From assembly GCF_900142015.1 (NCBI RefSeq), contig NZ_FQZN01000024.1:35277-99276 (forward strand): a stretch of DNA of 64,000 nucleotides. Reading direction: 5' to 3'. Both the position numbers and the translations under genes were made by a program. The notes beneath the pieces are model-generated. The model had not been told where the DNA came from, searched no databases, and saw nothing but the letters and a program-made list of their open reading frames with translations. Shown here one piece after another: positions 24,101 to 33,661 of this stretch. How positions within the stretch are numbered: position 1 is the stretch's first letter; each line of letters begins with the position of its first letter. This stretch comes from Bacteroides stercorirosoris. Lineage in GTDB: Bacteria; Bacteroidota; Bacteroidia; Bacteroidales; Bacteroidaceae.

Positions 24101-26008
24101 TTATTCCGCTTTCTTATCCAATGCTTCGAAGCATGAATTCTTACTGATAAATTCAGGAACAATATCCTTCATAGCTGATACAATCTTCATTTGGTCGTAA
24201 GTGTAGCTAACCTCTATCAACTTTTGGATACGTTCTTTCACCTCATCATAATCGTACTCGCGCACCGTGGCAATCATGATTTTCTCATGATATGTCGGCT
24301 TCGTCAATTCCTTCACGTTAAGCAGTTCTTCATACAACTTCTCACCATGACGCAGACCGGTAAACTCAATCTTCACATCCGTGCGTCCGGAAAGGCTGAT
24401 CATACGTTTAGCAAGATCTACAATCTTCACAGGTTTGCCCATATCAAAGATATAAATCTCCCCTCCGTTACCCATACTTCCGGCTTCAAGCACCAGACGA
24501 CAAGCTTCGGGAATAGTCATGAAATAACGGATTATTTCGGGATGTGTCACGGTCACCGGACCACCACGCTGTATCTGGTCGCGGAAGCGGGGTATCACCG
24601 AACCGTTAGAACCCAATACGTTACCAAAACGTGTCGTAATGAATTGCGTCACATGCCCACCCTCTTTCTGTAACTTCTTGGCCAAAGACTGCACATAGAT
24701 TTCACAGATACGTTTGGAACATCCCATCACATTCGTCGGGTTCACAGCCTTATCGGTAGAAATCATCACAAATTTCTCAGCACCATACTTCACTGCCAAA
24801 TCTGCCAGCGTACGGGTTCCAAACACGTTTATCTGGATAGATTCGGAAACGTTATCCTCCATCATCGGCACATGCTTGTAAGCAGCCGCATGGAAAATAT
24901 ACTGCGGTTGATATTCCTTAAATATGCCTTCCATACGTGTAGCATTGGAAATATCCGCGATAATGGTTTCCGCATCAATATCTCGCCAACGGTCTTGCAA
25001 TTCCAGACGAATATCATGCAACGGAGTCTCTGCCTGGTCTATCAGAATCAGTTTATAAGGATTGAAAGAAGCCACCTGGCGCATAATCTCGCTACCGATA
25101 GAACCGGCAGCACCGGTAATCATCACCCGTTTTCCTTCCAGGTGGGAAGCTACCTTATGAATATCTATTTCGATAGGATTACGTTGCAGCAGGTCCTCTA
25201 TCTGAATTTCTTTCAGCTGAGTGCGGTTCAGAGTCTGACCATTCCACTCACTCAAAGGAGGGGCAGTCATCATTTTTATGTTATTTGCCAGAAGGCGGTC
25301 AGCCAAACCAGACTTTTTCAGTTCCTCCATCTTGGCAGGAGAAATGATAATGGTATGCACGTCACGATCGCTCAACACGTCAATCAACGACTCATCATTA
25401 GGGAATACCTTCACACCCATCATTACCTTATTGATCAATTCCGGCTCATCGGCAATGAACCCCCGCAAACGATAATGATTGCGCAAGTTCACCCGCAATG
25501 CTTTAGCTATATTTACCCCAGCCTCTTTAGCACCATAAATAAAGACATTAGCACTATGACTTCCATCAAAGTTCAACAGTTCATAAAACATCTTCACTAC
25601 GATACGCGAACAAGACATCATGGCAAAACTGATGATATACGCCATAAACAGCACGCTTACAGGTGCCAGCCGGATATCCATATAACTTGCCAGAAGCACA
25701 CTTGAAATCATTAACAGCGCATAAGATACTGTCAATGAAACGAAGATACGCATGATATCTATAAACGAAGAAAAGCGCAGCACATTGGAATATGTGCGGA
25801 AAATACGAAAGAAGATTAAGTTGACAATGACTGTCCACACAATCGTTTTATCAATGGTAGAGGATTCCAGGAAAATACTCCGAAAATCATACCGAAGTGC
25901 ATAAGCCAACAGGCTGGATACTACGATTATCAGTACATCAATCAACAGAATAGTCCAAATCGGCAATACCTTCGATGAAAGGTACCGATGAATAATTTTA
26001 TGTTTCAT
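24101..26008 (-). CDS. Membrane-bound nucleoside-diphosphate-sugar 4,6-dehydratase (WbpM/PglF-like)
   Basis: Makes 4-keto-6-deoxy UDP-sugars for surface glycans. 635 residues: four or five N-terminal membrane helices (to about 150), a first Rossmann-like domain (VFIYGAKEAGVNIAKAL near 155), then the extended-SDR catalytic domain with VMITGAAGSIGSEIMRQ near 300. The usual YxxxK is replaced by MxxxK (NVMGCSKR), as in the long inverting or retaining dehydratases, with the serine in MISTDKAVNP. The frame runs upstream of the ATG, but MKHKIIHRYL at 26008 is the natural start. No capsule operon surrounds it, so it may serve general O-glycosylation or several polysaccharide loci (inference). Confidence 0.9.
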   Translation of the reverse strand: MKHKIIHRYLSSKVLPIWTILLIDVLIIVVSSLLAYALRYDFRSIFLESSTIDKTIVWTVIVNLIFFRIFRTYSNVLRFSSFIDIMRIFVSLTVSYALLMISSVLLASYMDIRLAPVSVLFMAYIISFAMMSCSRIVVKMFYELLNFDGSHSANVFIYGAKEAGVNIAKALRVNLRNHYRLRGFIADEPELINKVMMGVKVFPNDESLIDVLSDRDVHTIIISPAKMEELKKSGLADRLLANNIKMMTAPPLSEWNGQTLNRTQLKEIQIEDLLQRNPIEIDIHKVASHLEGKRVMITGAAGSIGSEIMRQVASFNPYKLILIDQAETPLHDIRLELQDRWRDIDAETIIADISNATRMEGIFKEYQPQYIFHAAAYKHVPMMEDNVSESIQINVFGTRTLADLAVKYGAEKFVMISTDKAVNPTNVMGCSKRICEIYVQSLAKKLQKEGGHVTQFITTRFGNVLGSNGSVIPRFRDQIQRGGPVTVTHPEIIRYFMTIPEACRLVLEAGSMGNGGEIYIFDMGKPVKIVDLAKRMISLSGRTDVKIEFTGLRHGEKLYEELLNVKELTKPTYHEKIMIATVREYDYDEVKERIQKLIEVSYTYDQMKIVSAMKDIVPEFISKNSCFEALDKKAE

Positions 26009-26158
26009 TTCGTTTGACAGTTTTGTTTTTAGGCGAGGCAAAGATACATTATTTTCATCAATTAGGACAAGAAAAAGATAAAAATGTGTGATAAAATTAA
26101 ATGGTGGTAAAGTTAAGGTTATAACTTTACCACCATATCTACTGTCTATCAAGCTCTG

Positions 26159-27490
26159 TTACATCAAATTACTTGCCAATTCACTTAACTGGCTGCGTTC
26201 TCCTTTTAACAAATTCACGTGTGCAAAAAGGTTCTGATCTTTCATACGGTCAATCATGTAAACCAAACCATTGGACTGACTATCCAGATAGGGTTGGTCA
26301 ATTTGCTGGATATCACCGGTAAATATCATTTTGGTTCCTTCTCCAGCGCGTGTAATGATGGTCTTTATTTCATGCGGAGTCAAATTTTGCGCTTCATCAA
26401 TGATGCAATAAGTCTCACTCAGACTACGTCCGCGGATGAAAGCCAGCGCTTCAATCACCAACTGGTCACTTTTCTGCATATCATCCAGACGCTTCACTTC
26501 TGTAGAATTTGTGGCAAACTGATGCTTAATGACATTCAGATTGTCGAACAAAGGCTGCATATAAGGAGCGACTTTTTCTTTAGCATCACCCGGCAGAAAA
26601 CCGATATCCTTATTAGATAAAGCAACAATAGGACGCGCCAATAAAATCTGCTTGTAATCGTTCATCTGACTAAGCGCGGCAGCCAAAGCCAACAACGTCT
26701 TTCCGGTACCGGCTTTACCCGTCAAGGCAACCAATTTTATATTAGGGTCATTCAACACCTCAAAAGCAAAACTTTGCTCGGCATTCCTCGGTTCGATACC
26801 GTAATTCTTCGTTTTATTCACCCGGCAAATCGTATGCGTGAAAGGGTTGTTGCGAGCCAGAACACTGTTCCGGTCACTCTTCAGGACAAAGCATTCATTC
26901 GGATGAATAATATCCTTGAAATCAAACTCATTGATATCCAGTCCTTCCCTGGAAGAGTAAATCCTGTCTATCAAGGAAGGGTCAATCCCTTCGAATATCT
27001 CATTCGATTTCTCGAAGATATCCGCATTTATCACTTTGTCATTGATGTAATCTTCGCAAAGCAGACCGATGGAACGTGCTTTCATACGAAGGTTTACATC
27101 TTTCGTCACCAAAATGGTCTTCATTGCCTTCTTTTCACGCGTCAGCCAATCAACCACCGACAGAATCAGATGATCCGGAATACGTTCCGGGAAAGACGCA
27201 TGCACATCCGGAGCATCCACAACTCCCGCTACCACAAACAGACGCCCCAAGCCTTCGCCTAAAGAAGCGCCTTTACTAAAAAGATTGTCATCGGTTATTA
27301 AATCGAGTTCGCGGAGAAATTCACGGGCGTTGAAGTTAATCTGTTCATTCCCTTTCTTGAATTTGTCCAATTCTTCAAGAACCACGATGGGGAGATAAAT
27401 GTCGTTTTCCTGAAAGTTTTTAAGACAGTTATAATCATGAAGGATTACGTTGGTATCAATCACAAAATTTTTCTTTGCTCCCATACTCAT
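26159..27490 (-). CDS. PhoH family protein with N-terminal PIN domain
   Basis: A 443-residue YlaK/PhoH2-type protein. Residues 1-150 form a PIN ribonuclease domain with its acidic residues in FVIDTNVILHD and VVLEELDKF; residues about 240-443 are the PhoH ATPase with Walker A GKAGTGKTLLALAAAL and Walker B CIIDEAQNLTPHEIK. PIN-PhoH fusions have been shown in other bacteria to unwind and cleave RNA. It follows the dehydratase gene's start by about 150 bp upstream, on the same strand. Confidence 0.92.
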   Translation of the reverse strand: MSMGAKKNFVIDTNVILHDYNCLKNFQENDIYLPIVVLEELDKFKKGNEQINFNAREFLRELDLITDDNLFSKGASLGEGLGRLFVVAGVVDAPDVHASFPERIPDHLILSVVDWLTREKKAMKTILVTKDVNLRMKARSIGLLCEDYINDKVINADIFEKSNEIFEGIDPSLIDRIYSSREGLDINEFDFKDIIHPNECFVLKSDRNSVLARNNPFTHTICRVNKTKNYGIEPRNAEQSFAFEVLNDPNIKLVALTGKAGTGKTLLALAAALSQMNDYKQILLARPIVALSNKDIGFLPGDAKEKVAPYMQPLFDNLNVIKHQFATNSTEVKRLDDMQKSDQLVIEALAFIRGRSLSETYCIIDEAQNLTPHEIKTIITRAGEGTKMIFTGDIQQIDQPYLDSQSNGLVYMIDRMKDQNLFAHVNLLKGERSQLSELASNLM

Positions 27491-27553
27491 TAGATTTAAA
27501 TTGTTGATATATTTGCCTCCAAAGAAAAGACAAGCTGCACCTCTGCATAAAAA

Positions 27554-27598
27554 ATGAATAAGTTCATTTCATTCTGCTCCCAGTTTGCATTATCTTTG
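27554..27598 (+). promoter_or_regulatory. folC promoter with upstream dyad
   Basis: TATCTTTG at 27591-27598 with the upstream palindrome ATGAAT-AA-GTTCAT at 27554-27567; same layout as at 6247 and 21559. The start codon lies 63 bp downstream. Confidence 0.75.
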
Positions 27599-27661
27599 CA
27601 GCTTCTAAGATAGGAATTAAAAAGAGAGAATGGTTTGCTTTCTCGTTAAATATTTAAAAAG

Positions 27662-28915
27662 ATGGATTATCAGAACACTTTATTATACTTATATAACAGT
27701 GTCCCCATGTTCCAGCAGGTGGGGAGTTCAGCGTATAAGGAAGGATTGGAGAACACACAAGCTTTAGACGAACATTTCGGACATCCGCACCGGAACTTCC
27801 ACAGCATCCATGTAGGGGGGACAAACGGAAAAGGATCATGTTCACACACGCTTGCCGCAATCTTACAGGAAGCGGGATACAGAGTGGGATTATATACTTC
27901 TCCGCATCTCGTGGATTTTCGCGAACGTATCCGTGTAAACGGACAAGTTATTCCGGAAGAGTACGTGGTCCGGTTTGTAGAAGAAGAACGGGACTTTTTC
28001 GAGCCCTTGCATCCCTCTTTCTTCGAACTGACCACTGCGATGGCATTTCGTTATTTCTCCGATCAGCAAGTAGATGTAGCCGTTATCGAGGTAGGTCTTG
28101 GCGGAAGACTGGACTGCACCAACATCATACAGCCGGATTTATGCATCATCACCAATATTAGTTTCGACCACACACAATTCCTGGGAGATACGCTGGAAAA
28201 GATAGCAGGAGAAAAAGCCGGCATCATAAAAAGCGGAATACCTGTAATAATCGGAGAAACAACTCCCGAAACAAAGCCTGTATTCACGAAAAAGGCTCAT
28301 GAAACCGGCGCTCCCATTCTCTTCGCGGAAGAGAACCAGGGGGATGATTATCCCGGATTAGAATGTGAATTGAAAGGACTATATCAGACTAAAAATACCC
28401 GTACCTTGCTTACGGCTATCCCGCAATTGCAAAAAGCAGGATACAAACTGAGCGAACAGGCTGTCCGCAGTGGTTTCGCACACGTCTGCGAACTGACCGG
28501 ACTGATGGGACGCTGGCAAAAATTACAAGATGCCCCTACCCTGATATGTGATACAGGACACAACGTGGGAGGTATCACTTACATAACGGTACAACTGAAA
28601 CAACAGTCTTACCGGAAACTACACATGGTCATAGGTATGGTGAATGACAAAGACATCCGTGGTGTGCTGGCACTGTTACCCGAAGATGCCGAATACTACT
28701 TCACGAAAGCCAGCGTGAAACGCGCATTGCCCGAACAAGAACTTGCCCGGCTTGCCGCCGAAGCCGGATTGCAGGGAGATTGTTACCCGGACGTTCCCTC
28801 CGCCGTGCGCGCCGCACAAGAAAAAAGCCTCCCGGAAGACTTCATCTTCGTGGGAGGCAGTAGCTTTATTGTTGCCGACCTGTTAGCGAACCGCGATACA
28901 CTCAATCTCCACTAA
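27662..28915 (+). CDS. folC: Bifunctional folylpolyglutamate synthase / dihydrofolate synthase
   Basis: Adds glutamate to dihydropteroate and to tetrahydrofolates. The 417-residue Mur-ligase-like enzyme has the P-loop GGTNGKGSCSHTLAAIL near residue 45, the ERIRVNGQ and EVGLGGRLDCTN motifs, and FDHTQFLGDTLEKIAGEKAGIIK. The C-terminal domain has CDTGHNVGG. Its last 33 bp overlap the 3' end of the convergent ridA. Confidence 0.95.
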   Translation: MDYQNTLLYLYNSVPMFQQVGSSAYKEGLENTQALDEHFGHPHRNFHSIHVGGTNGKGSCSHTLAAILQEAGYRVGLYTSPHLVDFRERIRVNGQVIPEEYVVRFVEEERDFFEPLHPSFFELTTAMAFRYFSDQQVDVAVIEVGLGGRLDCTNIIQPDLCIITNISFDHTQFLGDTLEKIAGEKAGIIKSGIPVIIGETTPETKPVFTKKAHETGAPILFAEENQGDDYPGLECELKGLYQTKNTRTLLTAIPQLQKAGYKLSEQAVRSGFAHVCELTGLMGRWQKLQDAPTLICDTGHNVGGITYITVQLKQQSYRKLHMVIGMVNDKDIRGVLALLPEDAEYYFTKASVKRALPEQELARLAAEAGLQGDCYPDVPSAVRAAQEKSLPEDFIFVGGSSFIVADLLANRDTLNLH

Positions 28916-29257
28916 CGCGTCCTTCGGCAAAGCCTTTACGGCCACAGCCGAACGGGCCGGGAAATCACCATCAAAATAGGTGGCATATACCTTATTCATA
29001 TCTGCAAACAACGACATATCCTCCAGGAAAACTGTGGTCTTAACGATATTTGCCATCGTCAGTCCCGCTTCTCCCAGGATATGTTTGATGTTCTCCAACG
29101 ACTGGCGGGCTTGTGCTTCAGCACCTTCCGCCATCTTTCCGGTGGCCGCATCAATAGGCAACTGACCGGATACGAATATCATTCCATTCGCTTCAATTGC
29201 TTGACTGTAAGGGCCAATAGCTCCCGGTGCTTTCTGGCTGCAAATTACTTTTTTCAT
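28883..29257 (-). CDS. ridA: RidA family enamine/imine deaminase
   Basis: A 124-residue protein that hydrolyses reactive 2-aminoacrylate-type enamines released by PLP enzymes. The whole RidA signature is present: KAPGAIGPYSQAIEANGMIF, SGQLPID, QARQSLENIKHIL, and the catalytic arginine in FPARSAVAVKALPKDALVEIE. It overlaps the folC 3' end tail-to-tail by 33 bp, with no room for separate terminators. Confidence 0.95.
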   Translation of the reverse strand: MKKVICSQKAPGAIGPYSQAIEANGMIFVSGQLPIDAATGKMAEGAEAQARQSLENIKHILGEAGLTMANIVKTTVFLEDMSLFADMNKVYATYFDGDFPARSAVAVKALPKDALVEIECIAVR

Positions 29258-29438
29258 TCCGATATAGTTTTAGTATTCAACAATTTATGATTTATTCTAA
29301 AAAAAATCCAGTATTATATGCAGTATTCTGAAAGTCCGTGCATTTACCTTATAGGATTATACACAAAAGAAATTCACTTATACCTGTTTTAAAACCTAGA
29401 CTTAGCTAATTCTTTTTTGACACGGGAGTTTCCCGACA

Positions 29439-29470
29439 GAGGCTCGGCTTGTGAAAGCCGAGCCTTTTTT
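29439..29470. terminator. Strong hairpin downstream of the protease/TPR gene
   Basis: AGGCTCGGCTT / AAGCCGAGCCT with a 5-nt loop, followed rightward by six T; it begins 4 bp beyond the stop of the leftward gene at 29474. A smaller stem, CGGGAGTTTCCCG, lies just left of it. Confidence 0.75.
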
Positions 29471-29473
29471 ATC

Positions 29474-31177
29474 TTATTTGCAATGTTTCTCAATCAAAGC
29501 ATCTACATTCGGGTCACCCAGTTCTTTTGCTTTTGCAAAGCTGGCGCACGCCTCTTTATTCCGCTTCAACTGCAATTGGGCAACGCCTATCAAGCGGTAA
29601 GCCTCCGCATAGTCAGGATCAATCTCCAAAGCACCTTTCAAAACGTTAATAGCCTCTTCATGCCTGCCGACACGGATATTCACTACTGCAAGTTCCGAAC
29701 GGTAAGTCAATTCTTTCGGGTTGAGTTCAATAGCCTTTGCTATATCATCCAGCGCACGCTGGAACTGCTTTGCCTGGAAAGATGCCTGTTCGCGATAGTA
29801 ATAGAATACATCATTTACATTACCACGCACTGCTTTATAATATTCATCATAGTCAAGCATCGCGCCGCGTGCCTGTCCCGCATTCATACGCATCTGAGCG
29901 CGTTCCAGCAAATAGGGTGCATTTTCTTCCGTGAACGGTTGTACACAACGTGCTATACAGCTGTCCATCAGTGCCAGTATTTCTTCCGGAGCCGCTTCCA
30001 TCAGCTCTTTCGTCTTGGCTGCGCTAAAGTAAGTAGCCGGAGAAACAAGGTTAGTCGTATTAACCTTTTCATAGCTGGCTAAAGCTGCCGCATAGTCTTT
30101 CTTTGCAAACTGGATATCACCCTCCAACTGAATATATATCGGCAGTTCTTCAACTGCCATTGCCTTGCGGACTTCTTCCAAAGCCTTGTCATACGTCCAA
30201 TCTTTATAGACCGTCTCAGGATTAGTCAACCGGTAGTTATAAATCAGTTTGGCACGATTAAAGTACGCATCATCTTTCTTTTGTGTCACTTCAAGCGCTT
30301 TATCCATATCAGCAGCTACTTTATCCATTGAAGCCGCTTCCTTCGACAAGAACATCTGGTTGTTCGCACGGCGAAGGTATCCGTCAGCACTGTTAGGATA
30401 TTGAGCTATAAAATCATTCAGCAACTCAGCATATTTCTCAGGAGTAAGTTGTGAAGAAGCCATATAAAGGAATACCAGTGCCTGCTCCTCCGTATCAGGC
30501 AATCCCTTCTTAATTCCGATGCTTGATAAAGTATGGTCGTTGAATGAGAGAGGTTTTATCTTCTGCTCCATCACATAATCAGCGCCTACAGCATAACAAA
30601 TGGTAGCCGTATCCTTACCGGAAGATTTCTGAGCCAGACCAAACACCTGTCCGTCAGCAGTCATAACAGGACAGCTCACCATCTTGTCTTTCAGACGCAT
30701 ATCAAGTGTATAATAGTGGAAATTCCCTTCTATCTTAGAGTCTTCTTTCACCTGTCCGGCAGTATAAGAACGGTCTTTCTGCGTAGAATAAGGCAACAGA
30801 TAAACACTTGCTCCAACAGCCGGAGCCGTGGCAGATACAACCAGTGCAGGAACTTTCTTTCCGGAAATCGCTACACGGAACTTAACAACATCGTACATAT
30901 CGTTTGCCCCCAGAATCACATCCACAGGCATTTGTGTCCCTTCCGAATTGATAACGACCGCACGTTGAGCACCTTTAAACAATCCGTAATCAGACAAGGC
31001 AATTCCATCTTCGGTCACGAAAAATCCGTTTCCCGTATTTAGAATTTTATCATTCTCATCGTACGTAACCACCGAGAAAACGGCACGCTTGGCTTTTTCC
31101 ACCCATTTGGGTGCTTGAGCTACACTCCACTGAGCCAGCAAACAGAGGACGAGCGTCAACAATAAGTTCTTTTTCAT
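29474..31177 (-). CDS. Trypsin-like (HtrA-type) domain with TPR repeats, probably catalytically dead
   Basis: 567 residues: signal peptide (MKKNLLLTLVLCLLAQWSVA), an HtrA-like beta-barrel domain (about 30-220) and a C-terminal array of TPRs (about 230-560). The protease part keeps strand motifs such as GNGFFVTEDGIALSDYGLFKG and YDVVKFRVA, but the expected catalytic histidine position reads S-D-Y and the GNSGGP loop reads CPVMTADGQVFG, so the His and Ser of the triad seem lost. It is more likely a periplasmic binding or scaffold protein. Starts 3 bp after rlmB and is the last gene of the dnaN-recN cluster. Confidence 0.82.
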   Translation of the reverse strand: MKKNLLLTLVLCLLAQWSVAQAPKWVEKAKRAVFSVVTYDENDKILNTGNGFFVTEDGIALSDYGLFKGAQRAVVINSEGTQMPVDVILGANDMYDVVKFRVAISGKKVPALVVSATAPAVGASVYLLPYSTQKDRSYTAGQVKEDSKIEGNFHYYTLDMRLKDKMVSCPVMTADGQVFGLAQKSSGKDTATICYAVGADYVMEQKIKPLSFNDHTLSSIGIKKGLPDTEEQALVFLYMASSQLTPEKYAELLNDFIAQYPNSADGYLRRANNQMFLSKEAASMDKVAADMDKALEVTQKKDDAYFNRAKLIYNYRLTNPETVYKDWTYDKALEEVRKAMAVEELPIYIQLEGDIQFAKKDYAAALASYEKVNTTNLVSPATYFSAAKTKELMEAAPEEILALMDSCIARCVQPFTEENAPYLLERAQMRMNAGQARGAMLDYDEYYKAVRGNVNDVFYYYREQASFQAKQFQRALDDIAKAIELNPKELTYRSELAVVNIRVGRHEEAINVLKGALEIDPDYAEAYRLIGVAQLQLKRNKEACASFAKAKELGDPNVDALIEKHCK

Positions 31178-31180
31178 ATC

Positions 31181-31921
31181 TTAGTTGGTTCTTTGTTTCA
31201 CAGCTTCATAAATCAAGATACCCGCCGCTACGGAAACATTGAGCGACTCGATAGTGCCCAACATCGGGATTTTCACCCATTCATCGCAAAGAGCCAGGTT
31301 TTCATAAGAAACTCCTTTATCTTCAGCACCCATAATGATACACATCGGCCCTGTATAATCAGCTTTCATGTAATCATAGTCACCTTTTTCTGTGGCCGCC
31401 ACAATGCGAAATCCACTATCTTTAAGGTATTGCAGGGTATTCTTCAGATTCTGCTCGCGACAAACCGGCAATACGTGCAACGCCCCGGCGGAAGTCTTCA
31501 TGGCATCCGCATTCACCGTCACACTACCTTTGGCAGGGATAATAACGGCATCTACCGCCGCACATTCGCAAGTACGGGCAATAGCTCCGAAATTACGGAC
31601 ATCCGTCACTCCGTCAAGCATGACAAACAGCGGATTCTTCCCCTCTTCAAACAAGAAAGGCACCATATCTTCTGTTTTCTGGTAGGTAACGGAAGAAATG
31701 AAGGCGATCACCCCCTGATGATTCTTGCGGGTTATGCGGTTAATACGCTCCACCGGAACACGCTGAACAGGAATCAAAGTCCCCTTCAATGCAGCGAAAA
31801 GTTCCTTGGACAAATCACTCTGGATATCCTTTTTCACCAGAATCTTATCGATTTCTTTTCCTGCCTGTATTGCTTCTATCACAGCGCGAACGCCGAAAAT
31901 CATTTCACTCTTATCAACCAT
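31181..31921 (-). CDS. rlmB: 23S rRNA (guanosine-2'-O-)-methyltransferase, RlmB/TrmH family
   Basis: SPOUT methyltransferase using SAM to 2'-O-methylate rRNA ribose. 246 residues: an N-terminal substrate-binding domain (MIFGVRAVIEAIQAG) and the knotted SPOUT domain with LDGVTDVRNFGAIARTCECA, IIMGAEDKGVS and IPMLGTIESLNVSVAAGILIYEA, the three TrmH motifs. RlmB (G2251) is the most likely identity; other TrmH targets cannot be excluded. Confidence 0.9.
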   Translation of the reverse strand: MVDKSEMIFGVRAVIEAIQAGKEIDKILVKKDIQSDLSKELFAALKGTLIPVQRVPVERINRITRKNHQGVIAFISSVTYQKTEDMVPFLFEEGKNPLFVMLDGVTDVRNFGAIARTCECAAVDAVIIPAKGSVTVNADAMKTSAGALHVLPVCREQNLKNTLQYLKDSGFRIVAATEKGDYDYMKADYTGPMCIIMGAEDKGVSYENLALCDEWVKIPMLGTIESLNVSVAAGILIYEAVKQRTN

Positions 31922-31960
31922 CTTTGAGAAATTAAAAATTATGAATTATAAATTTAAAAA

Positions 31961-33625
31961 CTACTTTCCGACACCAAGGAGCACTTTTGCATTATTCAAG
32001 GCTGCTTCTGTCAAAGTAGCGCCGCTCAACATATGAGCTATTTCCTCCACCCTCTCCCCATCTGCCAGACGACGGATGTGGCTATTGGTTTCTGTTTCAT
32101 TGTCTTGTTTATAGACTTTATAATGTGCACATCCGCGGGCGGCAATCTGCGGCAAGTGGGTGATACTGATAACCTGACGGTCTTGCTCTCCCATCTCCTG
32201 CATGATATCCGCCATACGGTCGGCTATTTCACCGGATACACCGGTATCTATTTCATCGAATACGATAGTGGGCAGTTTTACCGCACCGGCTATCATTGCC
32301 TTGATAGACAACATGACGCGGGCAATCTCACCCCCGGAAGCTACAGACGAAATGTTCTGCAACGCACCGTTCTTATTGGCTGAGAAAAGAAAGTTAACAG
32401 TGTCCTCACCATGCACACCGGGTTCTTTCCTCATTCCCATCTCCACCTGGAAACGGACATTAGGCATACCAAGCGGCACCAGTCGAGACGTCATCTGCTT
32501 CTCAACTTCGAGAGCAGCTTTCACACGGGTTTTGGTCAAGACAGCCGCCTGCTTCTTCACCTTATTATATAAGGTATCACAAAGTGCTGTCTGCCCGGCG
32601 ATACGTTCATCATAAGAAGTAATGGCCGCCAGCTTGGCTGAATATTCTTCAGTAAGCGTCAGCAACTCCCCTACGGTAGCTACCCTGTGTTTTTGCTGCA
32701 AAGTATAAATCAGGTTCAAGCGGTCGTTCACTTCCTCCAGCCGGTCAGGATTGAACTCTACATCTTCTTCCTGCGAAGAAATTTCCTGGGAAACGTCTTT
32801 CAACTCAATATATGTACTTTCCAGGCGTTCGGCAAGTTCTGTAGCGGGAGAATAAACCTTTTGCAGAGCCAGCATCGTGTTCAGACTCTCCTTTAACGAG
32901 GCCAGCAAACCTCCTTCATCAGAAGTCAACAACTGTCCGGCACGGAATAAACCGGCTTTAATCTCTTCGGCATGGCTCAATGTGTCAGCCTCCTGTTCCA
33001 GTTCTTCCTGCTCACCGGCTGCCAGATTCGCTTCTTCCAACTGCTCCAACTGGAAGCGGATATAATCTTCATCAGCCTTATTCTGCTCGGCGCGGGCTAT
33101 GAGGTCTTCCAAGTCCTGCTGTGCCTGCTTCCAGTCTTTGTATAAGGACTGGTAAACAGAAAGTTGTTCATCATTATGAGATAATATATCAAGCACATTA
33201 AGCTGAAATCCCTCCTTATTCAACAAAAGATTCTGATGCTGGGAGTGGACGTCGATGAGCTGCTCACCCAATTCCTTCATCTGCACAAGCGAAGCCGGAG
33301 TATCGTTGATGAACGCGCGGCTCTTACCTGAAGCATAAACTTCACGGCGTAAAATGCATTCGTCCTCATACTCCAATTCATTTTCTTCAAAAAAAGGTTG
33401 CATACCATAAGCCGATATATCAAAACGGGCTTCAATCACGCATTTAGAAGCACCTTGCCGGATGGCTTTCACATCGGCACGCTGTCCGAGCATCAAGCCG
33501 ATAGCACCCAATATGATAGACTTTCCGGCACCCGTTTCACCCGTAATAACGGAAAAACCTGCATCGAAACCAATATCAAGTTTCTCTATAAGAGCATAAT
33601 TCTGTATGTAAAGCGAACGTAACAT
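31961..33625 (-). CDS. recN: DNA repair protein RecN
   Basis: SMC-like ATPase in double-strand-break repair. 554 residues with Walker A GETGAGKSIILGAIGLMLGQ near residue 30, a long central coiled coil (about 155-360) and, near the C-terminus, the ABC signature SVASGGEIARVMLSIKA and Walker B TIVFDEIDTGVSGEIA. Full length for the family. Lies 36 bp after the DUF4835 gene. Confidence 0.96.
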   Translation of the reverse strand: MLRSLYIQNYALIEKLDIGFDAGFSVITGETGAGKSIILGAIGLMLGQRADVKAIRQGASKCVIEARFDISAYGMQPFFEENELEYEDECILRREVYASGKSRAFINDTPASLVQMKELGEQLIDVHSQHQNLLLNKEGFQLNVLDILSHNDEQLSVYQSLYKDWKQAQQDLEDLIARAEQNKADEDYIRFQLEQLEEANLAAGEQEELEQEADTLSHAEEIKAGLFRAGQLLTSDEGGLLASLKESLNTMLALQKVYSPATELAERLESTYIELKDVSQEISSQEEDVEFNPDRLEEVNDRLNLIYTLQQKHRVATVGELLTLTEEYSAKLAAITSYDERIAGQTALCDTLYNKVKKQAAVLTKTRVKAALEVEKQMTSRLVPLGMPNVRFQVEMGMRKEPGVHGEDTVNFLFSANKNGALQNISSVASGGEIARVMLSIKAMIAGAVKLPTIVFDEIDTGVSGEIADRMADIMQEMGEQDRQVISITHLPQIAARGCAHYKVYKQDNETETNSHIRRLADGERVEEIAHMLSGATLTEAALNNAKVLLGVGK

Positions 33626-33661
33626 AACTTATTTACAAATTAAATCCTTACTCACTTCATA

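Noticed and set aside
24872..25705. Long plus-strand frame inside the dehydratase gene
   Set aside because: Shadow frame opposite a clear catalytic domain; composition (His/Arg-rich) is typical of antisense Bacteroides reading.
29417..30082. Plus-strand frame opposite the protease/TPR gene
   Set aside because: Antisense to well-formed TPR repeats; starts in the terminator hairpin.
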